DNA of 8,324 bases from Alphaproteobacteria bacterium (GTDB lineage: Bacteria > Pseudomonadota > Alphaproteobacteria > Rs-D84): NCBI GenBank assembly GCA_017383325.1, contig JAFNYG010000085.1, forward strand, positions 1 to 8,324, given 5' to 3'. This document shows, in pieces, positions 1 through 6,348 of the stretch. Below the pieces are notes generated by a model, which was not told the origin of the DNA, made no database searches, and was given only the letters and a program-made list of their open reading frames with translations. The translations under genes were made by a program, and so were the position numbers. Each line of letters begins with the position of its first letter. The first letter of the stretch is position 1.

Positions 1-663
1 CGGATCGACACCATTTTCTGCGGCGCTGCGCATATCATCAGATAATTCAGCCGCCTGTCCCCCACCTGTCCCAGTTTCAGAAACAGCTTCTTGTGTCTGC
101 TGATTCTTTTGTTCTGTGGCGGCTGCAACCAATGCCTTTTGTTCTTCTAATGCGGCCTGCATCTGTGCCATTTGTTGTTCATTTTGTGCCTGCATATCTT
201 CCTGCATTTGCGCCATTTGCATCTGCATTTGTTTCAATTGCGCATCATTCTGTGCAGCGGCCTGTTGTGCGGCCAGTTGTGCCTGCTGTGCCTTGCTGTT
301 TGCATTTGACACCATCTGGGCAGAAATAAAATCTATTAATTCATCACCATGTTTTTTGCAGGCCGCATTACTGTTAACGCACCCTGCGACAATTGGCCGT
401 GCCACATCTATGGTTGAACAACCGGCGCACTTTGGTTGCGCACAACGCAAAATCAGCGAATTACAATTTCCAAAATCAGCAGTCGCCCCACCAGATGCCA
501 TTGTACGACTGTTCATCAACTGGTTCCAATTATTGTTATTTGTCGCCCCTGCATTTCCATTCCATGCGGTCAAATTACTGCCCGATGTTGTTGCAACCTG
601 GGCATGCGCAAACACCGGGGTTGCGCACAAAGCCAGAAATAAAATTCGCTTAAACAACTTCAT
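1..663 (-). CDS. Secreted Cys-containing coiled-coil protein, partial (C-terminus off left edge)
   Basis: I do not recognise this protein. The minus-strand frame is open from the ATG at 663 to base 1 (221 codons, no stop), so the 3' end lies outside the window. Residues 1-22 form a Sec-type signal peptide: basic MKLFKR, a hydrophobic core, and an AHA-Q cleavage site. The mature N-terminus is Asn/Gly/Thr-rich (about 23-62). A block with six cysteines follows (C67, C74, C79, C82, C95, C102), compatible with disulfides or metal binding. Residues 122-195 are strongly Gln/Met/Ala-rich and likely a coiled coil (repeats such as QMQMQMAQMQ). After that comes a Gly-rich turn and a second acidic/Ala segment. 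It probably acts in the periplasm. A signal peptide plus coiled coil is also seen in VirB5-like secretion components, but no family signature supports that assignment. The start is supported by AAGAGAGA at 666-673 and a promoter just upstream. Confidence 0.8.
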   Translation of the reverse strand, partial: MKLFKRILFLALCATPVFAHAQVATTSGSNLTAWNGNAGATNNNNWNQLMNSRTMASGGATADFGNCNSLILRCAQPKCAGCSTIDVARPIVAGCVNSNAACKKHGDELIDFISAQMVSNANSKAQQAQLAAQQAAAQNDAQLKQMQMQMAQMQEDMQAQNEQQMAQMQAALEEQKALVAAATEQKNQQTQEAVSETGTGGGQAAELSDDMRSAAENGVDP

Positions 664-680
664 ATTCTCTCTTGCCTACA

Positions 681-709
681 ATTTTAACACAAAAGCCCCC
701 CAGATAAAA
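681..709 (-). promoter_or_regulatory. Promoter of the secreted coiled-coil gene
   Basis: On the minus strand, TTTTAT (704-709) and TAAAAT (681-686) are separated by 17 bp. A TG one base before the -10 (688-689) makes it an extended -10 element. The predicted transcription start is near 674, giving a leader of about 10 bases that includes the purine-rich AAGAGAGA. The element lies in the 55-bp gap after lnt, so the coiled-coil gene can be transcribed independently. No terminator-like hairpin is seen in this gap, so read-through from lnt is also possible. The -35 match is weak. Confidence 0.5.
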
Positions 710-718
710 GTAAAAAAA

Positions 719-2722
719 CTAATTCCTTTTACCATCACACAATCGAATTCCAATAATAGATAAAACCAATATCACTATCATCCATCCATTCAAACCAATT
801 ACACGATACGGCGTCTTATGCGCCCCCCAAACAAAACCATCCAATGTCCCCACCGCACCAACAGGCAATGCCGATATTACTGCGCCATCTGCCGCAACAA
901 ACGCACTTATCCCAGAATAATTTGCCCGAATAATCGGCAGCCCTGATTCAATCGCATACCGACGCACCATATCCAAATGCTGATACGTACCCGGCGTATT
1001 TCCAAACCAATTATCATTTGTTATGTTCACAATCGCATGCACGTCACCATCCCCAGAATCCAATAACAAAGAATCAGAAAAAATAATCTCATAACACACC
1101 GCCGGCGCAAAAATAAAATCACCGATTGCAATTAAATCCGGCCCACTACCTGGCGCTAAATCCACAGGCGTCGGGAAAAGCCCCAATGGACTATATTCGC
1201 CAAATGGAACCAAATGCGATTTATTGTAAACCATTTGAATATTTCCATATTCATCCGTCACGATCATAGAATTAGACAATTTTTTTCCGTCAAATGTATT
1301 TGCACCAATAACCACTGGCCGTCCTACCCCCCCAGCAATTTCTATTTTATCCCCCGGCACAACCACAAACGGATATGTTGTTTCAGGAAAAATAACAATA
1401 TCCACACTTTCTCCCTGCGCTGCCAAACGCATTAACTGTTGCATGTTATATTCTGCCCTGGCCAACACCTGTTCCCGATTATGAGTCGACTTTTGCAACT
1501 GCGAATTTGCTGGCTGAACGATACGTATCATCGGTCCTGTTGAATCTGCACCAAAATCAGAATATTGCATGTTTTTATACCCAACAAACACACCCACACA
1601 CCCAATAATCCCCAGCACACACATCATCGCCCAACACTTGCGGCATTTTCTGTTGCGCAAAACCTCAACCATTATCGCCACGGCACCAACAATAACAACC
1701 GTCAACCCCAACGCACCCCACAGCGCCATTGAATTTGCCAACACTGGCAATGGCATCGCTATATTCGCGACCGGATTCCATGGGAACCCTGTAAACATCC
1801 ATTCACGTGCCCACAGCACCAAACCCCAAACACAGGCAAACAAAACCGCACGACCTGCATTTGATGTGCGCACACGCGCAATCGCAATAAATGGCCACGA
1901 AAAAATCAACGCGCCCGCGATTGCCAAACCAATCACACCTGGGATTGTCCAAATTGCAAACTGCTGCGCCAGTTCTGGCACCACATAAATAGAATGCAAC
2001 ACCCACCAAAAATTTGCCAATGCATACATCGCACCAAATGGCGACACACGCAACAACGCTTTCCAAAACCCACCGATATTCTTGTTACGAACGGTCAACC
2101 AATACGCACCCGCAATACCAATTATTGTCCACCACCACTGATAGAATGGCGCAAACCCAAAACACGCAACACCACCAAACAGTGCGTACAGCGCATATTG
2201 CCAAAATCCGTTTTCGCGAATTTTAAATCGCCCCACGAATCGAATTAATCCACCACCTGGGCAACAAACACCATCCTGACAAGCATCCAGCACTTCATCT
2301 GCATACGGATTTTTAATTCCCAACTTTTTCAACACGCGAATTTCCTTCATTTCCATCAGCACCGCTTCTTGATCATCTAAATGATCATACCCCAACAAAT
2401 GAAACATACCATGAACAACCATATGCGCCACATGATCGGCAAATGTAATGTCTGCATCTTTTGCTTCACGCATAACAGTATCATACGATATATAAATATC
2501 GCCCAACAACACATCATCGCCCAATTCAAAAGACAGAACATTTGTCGGTCTGTCAACATTACGATATGTTTTATTGATTTCATGGATTTCCGAATCATTG
2601 GTCAAAATTATTGACACTTCGGCATTTTTATACTTTTCGCCAACCACCAAAGCAGCAATTTTTTCAAAATCAATCTTATACTTTTTCCAGCGTTTATCAT
2701 GAATATCCACATATACTTTCAT
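719..2722 (-). CDS. ybeY-lnt: YbeY endoribonuclease - apolipoprotein N-acyltransferase (Lnt) fusion
   Basis: This is one 667-residue polypeptide with two enzymes. Residues 1-135 are YbeY, the zinc RNase for 16S rRNA 3'-end maturation and ribosome quality control. They carry the ligand motif H104-G-M-F-H108-L-L-G-Y-D-H114 and the conserved R58-P-T-N. Residues about 170-667 are Lnt, which adds the third acyl chain to lipoproteins at the periplasmic face of the inner membrane. Its triad fits E447 (in FPETTYP), K501 (in YNKSHLVPFGEY) and C543 (in CYEI). By eye there are seven membrane segments before the nitrilase-like domain (about 395-632) and one after (646-661). That topology keeps YbeY cytosolic and puts the catalytic domain in the periplasm. 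A Cys/Gly linker (148-158) joins the halves. I chose the ATG at 2722 because it matches YbeY N-termini; a GTG at 2731 would add three residues. It lies 25 bp after the lysozyme-TPR gene, probably in the same operon. The two genes are normally separate, often with corC between them. Confidence 0.93.
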   Translation of the reverse strand: MKVYVDIHDKRWKKYKIDFEKIAALVVGEKYKNAEVSIILTNDSEIHEINKTYRNVDRPTNVLSFELGDDVLLGDIYISYDTVMREAKDADITFADHVAHMVVHGMFHLLGYDHLDDQEAVLMEMKEIRVLKKLGIKNPYADEVLDACQDGVCCPGGGLIRFVGRFKIRENGFWQYALYALFGGVACFGFAPFYQWWWTIIGIAGAYWLTVRNKNIGGFWKALLRVSPFGAMYALANFWWVLHSIYVVPELAQQFAIWTIPGVIGLAIAGALIFSWPFIAIARVRTSNAGRAVLFACVWGLVLWAREWMFTGFPWNPVANIAMPLPVLANSMALWGALGLTVVIVGAVAIMVEVLRNRKCRKCWAMMCVLGIIGCVGVFVGYKNMQYSDFGADSTGPMIRIVQPANSQLQKSTHNREQVLARAEYNMQQLMRLAAQGESVDIVIFPETTYPFVVVPGDKIEIAGGVGRPVVIGANTFDGKKLSNSMIVTDEYGNIQMVYNKSHLVPFGEYSPLGLFPTPVDLAPGSGPDLIAIGDFIFAPAVCYEIIFSDSLLLDSGDGDVHAIVNITNDNWFGNTPGTYQHLDMVRRYAIESGLPIIRANYSGISAFVAADGAVISALPVGAVGTLDGFVWGAHKTPYRVIGLNGWMIVILVLSIIGIRLCDGKRN

Positions 2723-2739
2723 TTTTTCCACTCTTTATA

Positions 2740-2756
2740 ATGGCACACTATGCCAT
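2740..2756. repeat. Small inverted repeat over the lysozyme-TPR stop codon
   Basis: ATGGCA and TGCCAT form perfect 6-bp arms around a 5-base loop, covering the stop codon at 2748-2750. No T-run follows on the minus strand, so it is unlikely to end transcription before ybeY-lnt. It could be a weak mRNA hairpin in the intercistronic gap, or chance. Confidence 0.3.
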
Positions 2757-4649
2757 ATTTCCCTGATAAGTTTTTCCATAGATAAACAAATCCCCCCTAT
2801 TATTTTGCGATTTTTTTATCCTGGATTGAATTTGTCGTTTACCGCCCCCGAATGCCATCTTAGCATTTTTGCCCTGTTTCATTTTTTCAGCCACACGTGT
2901 AATATCACGCTGCACACGTCGATTACCACTTGCCAACGCCAACTTATAATTCGCCAACGCCTTTTGCAAATTACCTAATTGCTCATACGCAAATCCTGCA
3001 TTATATTGCGCTGCACCATACTGCGACCTATCACCAATTCGTTTCAACACTTCGCGCGCCTGCACAATTGCATCGTCATATCGCCCCAGCTGATTATATG
3101 TCGCGGCCAAATCATTACGCAATAACGCGTTATCTGGATATTGCTGTATCATTTTTTCATACTTTTTTGCGGCCGCATTATAATCGCCCGCCTTAAAGCT
3201 GCCGATTGCATCCGCATACAGGTCTTCATAACCTATAACATATGTCTTAATCTCGACCTGTTTTAATTCATTTCTTTTTTCCTTAGACGCAAATACATTT
3301 TCCCAAATACCGCTGGCACCAATTTCACATTTCCCGGCCAAACATTGTTGTGCAACATCTTTTGGCAACCAATCAATAACAGGTTTATATCTGGCACCAG
3401 TTAATGCCTGTCCTGATTTATTTGTTGGTTTTTTCACCCACGTTAAAAATTCTTGCAACGTTTTATCATTAACAATCCGTTGTCCTTTTTTTTCAACAAA
3501 CCAGTTTTCACGTTTTTCGCCAACCTTGTTATAAAATTCATACATTGCCCCAACGGGAATTTGCAAAAAAACTTCTGGTTTAATATTACCTTTCATCACC
3601 TGGGCTTCCAACCATCTGCGCCAACGCAAACCGTTTCCACCCTTTAAAAAGTTTCCCAAAGCATCTGCAATTTTTCCCTTGTCTTTCCCATACAACCACG
3701 CCTCTCCAACTGACGTTGGATGTTTAACAGGATATTTTGCAAAAACACCACGCACCATATCCGCCGTAATTGCATTACCATATTCTTTATGCAGTTTATC
3801 CAATTCGGCAAACCTTTCATTGTACGCACGATTTCTTTTTCCATCAACGCGTGGCTGTTCTATTAAATCCGTTCCAACATTATACGTTGCCGCAGACAGC
3901 GCAATCAGTTCTGCCGCTGAATTAATATTCACCTTATCAAATGCGACATCATAGCACCACAACCTAAACAAAGTTTCTTTTTGAACAATATGCCAAGACG
4001 CCAATTCATACGCCTGTTGTGTTGTAATTGGCGGTGTATTTTTGTTCACACGCGTTCCATCTTTTAACACGGTCGAACCAAATCCAATTGTCCAAACCCC
4101 CTGACCATCCAAATAAGGAACATGTTCGCCATTTTCATTGGTCACAACCCCCTCTTTCGCAACTAAATCTGCGACCAAATATGGCACTACCGGTTTCATT
4201 TTATCCAGATATTCTGCATACGTCCCCGCCTTAGCCTTTTTAATTTCGCGCTCTATCTTTATTTGATCCCCCAACTCTGCCAGTTCTGAATTATCCAACC
4301 CCAGCTTTGCCCCCCACACAATTGCAGCTGTCATCATATAATAAATCACATGCGCAGCCAGATTCGGATTTTGTTTTATAAATTCTTGAAATTTATTTTT
4401 TTCACCATTTTCATTTTTACTAACATTTATTTTACCCAATGCCCGTTCCCAAGCACGCAACAAATGATTATCCAGCGTCACATATTTTGCCATCCACAAC
4501 AAAAACTGCGACAACCCTGTCACAGTCATTCCTGCCCCCTTTGCAACATTTCCCACCACGCCTTTTGGCTGTGTACGCTTTATTCCCTGAGTTATACGCC
4601 CAACTGCCTTATGTGGTGCGTTAACAATTTTACGAAATTTTTCAGACAT
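2748..4649 (-). CDS. Membrane-anchored GH24 (phage-type) lysozyme with TPR repeats
   Basis: A 633-residue protein. Residues 152-350 resemble T4-type/RrrD lysozymes (GH24, muramidases cutting the MurNAc-GlcNAc bond). E166 in AKEG, D181 in YLDGQG and T187 in VWTIGFGST match the E-D-T catalytic triad. ATYNVGTDL (254-262) and RWRRWLEAQ (342-350) fit later family motifs. Six extra residues separate E and D, and the domain is longer than usual. A hydrophobic segment (98-118) follows a Lys/Arg-rich N-terminus, so a membrane anchor with the enzyme in the periplasm is likely; a second weaker segment lies at 40-56. C436 and C441 could pair. About three TPR units occupy 478-577, a protein-binding module, followed by a basic tail. 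Translation starts immediately after mucR (TAGATG) from a strong GGGGAGGAAG ribosome site at 4653-4662. There are no phage genes nearby, so a cell-wall role is more likely than prophage lysis. The function is inferred. Confidence 0.85.
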   Translation of the reverse strand: MSEKFRKIVNAPHKAVGRITQGIKRTQPKGVVGNVAKGAGMTVTGLSQFLLWMAKYVTLDNHLLRAWERALGKINVSKNENGEKNKFQEFIKQNPNLAAHVIYYMMTAAIVWGAKLGLDNSELAELGDQIKIEREIKKAKAGTYAEYLDKMKPVVPYLVADLVAKEGVVTNENGEHVPYLDGQGVWTIGFGSTVLKDGTRVNKNTPPITTQQAYELASWHIVQKETLFRLWCYDVAFDKVNINSAAELIALSAATYNVGTDLIEQPRVDGKRNRAYNERFAELDKLHKEYGNAITADMVRGVFAKYPVKHPTSVGEAWLYGKDKGKIADALGNFLKGGNGLRWRRWLEAQVMKGNIKPEVFLQIPVGAMYEFYNKVGEKRENWFVEKKGQRIVNDKTLQEFLTWVKKPTNKSGQALTGARYKPVIDWLPKDVAQQCLAGKCEIGASGIWENVFASKEKRNELKQVEIKTYVIGYEDLYADAIGSFKAGDYNAAAKKYEKMIQQYPDNALLRNDLAATYNQLGRYDDAIVQAREVLKRIGDRSQYGAAQYNAGFAYEQLGNLQKALANYKLALASGNRRVQRDITRVAEKMKQGKNAKMAFGGGKRQIQSRIKKSQNNRGDLFIYGKTYQGNMA

Positions 4650-5006
4650 CTACTTCCTCCCCAGACCATTTTTCTTGGCTATCTTTGAACGTTTACGTGC
4701 ATACGCAGGCGCCACAAACGGATAATCATCTGGCAATCCCCATTTTACACGATACTCCTGCGGTGTCAGATTAAAGCGTCGTTTTATATATCTGCGTAAC
4801 ATTACATGCCACGTACCATCTTCCAGGCATTGAATTTTGTCAGGCATCACAGAATCTTCAATTTGCTGTGGCGTCACCGACGTTCCGCGTAAAATCTCGC
4901 GTGCGTTTTTAACAGCCTCTTCCATTGTCAGTTTTGGATTTGCATTAATTGCCGCAGCCGCCAAATTTGCCACCGCCAATGTAAACTCAGAATTTTTATT
5001 TACCAA
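4650..5006 (-). CDS. mucR: Ros/MucR-family transcriptional regulator lacking canonical zinc ligands
   Basis: A 118-residue DNA-binding regulator of the alphaproteobacterial Ros/MucR family. These are H-NS-like proteins that bind AT-rich DNA and control envelope, exopolysaccharide, motility and cell-cycle genes. The C-terminal half is diagnostic: CLEDG (60-64), LTPQEYRVKWGLPDDYP (80-96), VAPAYARKRS (98-107) and the terminal KKNGLGRK. The helical N-terminus (8-40) is probably the oligomerisation region. The usual C-x2-C...H-x3-H ligands read C60, D63, Y73 and R77 here, so structural zinc is probably not bound. I chose the TTG start at 5006 because AAAGGAAA (5014-5021) sits at ribosome-site spacing and a strong -10 lies at 5038-5043. 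The frame stays open upstream but runs antisense through rarA without a suitable start after the promoter. The gene is translationally coupled to the downstream lysozyme-TPR gene. Autorepression through the AT-rich promoter is common in the family and plausible here. Confidence 0.9.
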   Translation of the reverse strand: MVNKNSEFTLAVANLAAAAINANPKLTMEEAVKNAREILRGTSVTPQQIEDSVMPDKIQCLEDGTWHVMLRRYIKRRFNLTPQEYRVKWGLPDDYPFVAPAYARKRSKIAKKNGLGRK

Positions 5007-5013
5007 CTTGCGC

Positions 5014-5021
5014 TTTCCTTT
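5014..5021 (-). promoter_or_regulatory. Ribosome binding site deciding the TTG start of mucR
   Basis: On the minus strand AAAGGAAA lies 7 bases before TTG (5006-5004). No ATG or GTG occurs in frame between the predicted transcription start near 5031 and this TTG, so the site decides the start codon. Confidence 0.6.
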
Positions 5022-5037
5022 ATATTTTAATAGAATT

Positions 5038-5066
5038 ATTATATCACAAATGAACCATAAATAAAA
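5038..5066 (-). promoter_or_regulatory. Extended -10 promoter for mucR and the downstream operon
   Basis: On the minus strand a perfect TATAAT (5038-5043) is preceded by TGA (5044-5046), giving the extended -10 form TGnTATAAT. A weak -35, TTTTAT, sits at 5061-5066 with 17-bp spacing. The predicted start is near 5031, giving a leader of about 25 bases that contains the AAAGGAAA ribosome site. It overlaps the 5' region of the divergent rarA gene, so binding of the regulator here could affect both genes. Confidence 0.65.
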
Positions 5067-5076
5067 GCCAAGTAAA

Positions 5077-6348
5077 ATGACACGACCACTTGCCGATTTA
5101 ATGCGTCCAAACACAATTGATGATGTTATTGGACAAACGACGCTGTTGGGCGAAAACGGCCTGGTCCGCCGCATGGTTGATAATAACAAGTTATCTAATT
5201 TAATTCTGTGGGGTCCGCCCGGGTGTGGCAAAACCACGATTGCCCGCGCATTGGCAAATTCTGTTGACATGGACTTTGTACCAATGTCGGCTGTATTTTC
5301 TGGCACCGCAGATATAAAAAAAGCAATGGATGCCGCCCGCATGAACCGGGACATTGGCCGTGGCACATTACTGTTTATTGATGAAATACACCGATTTAAC
5401 AAAACACAACAGGATACATTACTGCCTTACCTGGAAGATGGCACTGTGGTATTTATCGGCGCGACCACCGAAAACCCCAGTTTTAATTTAAACAACGCGT
5501 TATTATCACGTTGTCACATCGGGGTATTACAGCCATTATCGACCACAGATTTATTGACATTAATAACCCGCGCCGAAGAATTCGTTGGTAAGAAATTACC
5601 ACTTGAAAACGACACCCGTCCGCACCTGGCCCAGATGGCAGATGGCGACGCACGATTTTTGTTGAATACAGTTGAATACCTATTTAACGCAAATTTTAAA
5701 AAACCACTATCACCCGACGCACTGGATAACGCAGTACAAAAACGCGCCCCCCTGTCGGACAGGCATGGCGACGAACACTATAATCTGATATCTGCGGTTC
5801 ACAAATCCCTGCGTGCCAGTGATACAGACGCCGCGTTGTATTGGACCGCCCGCATGATGACATCTGGCCAAGATCCAATGTACATATTCCGTCGCCTGAC
5901 CCGCTTTGCGGTCGAAGATGTAGGCCTGGCCGACCCAAACGCACTGCAGGTTGCGATTGCCGCCTGGTCTGCATACGAAAGATTGGGCAGTCCCGAAGGC
6001 GACCTGGCCTTGACCCAATTGGTAATATACCTGGGCACCGCCCCAAAAAGCATTGGTAATTATCGCGCGCAAAAGGCTGCCTATGCCGCCGCCCGCGAAA
6101 CAGGCAGTTTAATGCCCCCAAAAAACATATTAAACGCACCGACAAAAATGATGAAGAATCTGGGGTATAATGCGGGTTATATTTACGACCCCGACACCGC
6201 CAACGGATTTTCTGGACAAAACTGTTTCCCAGAATCTATGGGCCGTCAAAAATTTTACCAACCAATCGAACGCGGATTCGAACGCGAAATAAAAAAGCGT
6301 CTGGATTATTGGGACAATTTACGTGAAAAATTAAACAAATCAAACTAA
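5077..6348 (+). CDS. rarA: Replication-associated recombination protein A (RarA/MgsA, AAA+ ATPase)
   Basis: A 423-residue clamp-loader-like AAA+ ATPase of the RarA/MgsA/WRNIP1 family, which acts at stalled replication forks and single-strand gaps. Walker A is GPPGCGKTT (46-54), Walker B is LLFIDEIHRF (98-107), sensor 1 lies in GATTENPSF (128-136), the arginine finger is R145 in ALLSRC, and sensor 2 is R193 in GDARFLLN. The C-terminal part (about 230-423) carries the family-specific tetramerisation region, including SGQDPMYIFRRL and the GYNAGYIYDPD stretch. All key residues are present. The N-terminus is shorter than in E. coli RarA and lacks an obvious SSB-interacting extension. The ATG at 5077 begins a normal family N-terminus, but no clear Shine-Dalgarno sequence precedes it. 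The gene is divergent from mucR (70 bp apart). Its stop overlaps the fabD stop on the other strand by two bases. Confidence 0.96.
   Translation: MTRPLADLMRPNTIDDVIGQTTLLGENGLVRRMVDNNKLSNLILWGPPGCGKTTIARALANSVDMDFVPMSAVFSGTADIKKAMDAARMNRDIGRGTLLFIDEIHRFNKTQQDTLLPYLEDGTVVFIGATTENPSFNLNNALLSRCHIGVLQPLSTTDLLTLITRAEEFVGKKLPLENDTRPHLAQMADGDARFLLNTVEYLFNANFKKPLSPDALDNAVQKRAPLSDRHGDEHYNLISAVHKSLRASDTDAALYWTARMMTSGQDPMYIFRRLTRFAVEDVGLADPNALQVAIAAWSAYERLGSPEGDLALTQLVIYLGTAPKSIGNYRAQKAAYAAARETGSLMPPKNILNAPTKMMKNLGYNAGYIYDPDTANGFSGQNCFPESMGRQKFYQPIERGFEREIKKRLDYWDNLREKLNKSN

Noticed and set aside
116..763. Plus-strand frame of 215 codons with many cysteines
   Set aside because: It is the complement of the signal-peptide and coiled-coil gene; the Cys-rich translation comes from reverse-complemented Gln/Met/Ala codons.
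2740..2756. Inverted repeat as a terminator before ybeY-lnt
   Set aside because: The arms are only six bases, it overlaps a stop codon, and no T-run follows.
2748..4649. Lysozyme gene as a prophage remnant
   Set aside because: There are no holin, structural, integrase or attachment-site sequences nearby, and the gene is translationally coupled to a chromosomal regulator and has a TPR tail.
4350..4688. Plus-strand frame of 112 codons
   Set aside because: It lies entirely opposite the start of the lysozyme-TPR gene and the end of mucR, with no domain-like sequence or ribosome site.
5007..5402. Upstream in-frame extension of mucR giving a 250-residue protein
   Set aside because: It runs antisense through the conserved 5' part of rarA, lies upstream of the TATAAT promoter, and adds no known domain.
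5696..6145. Minus-strand frames of 84-149 codons inside rarA
   Set aside because: They are shadows of a fully conserved AAA+ gene and resemble no family.
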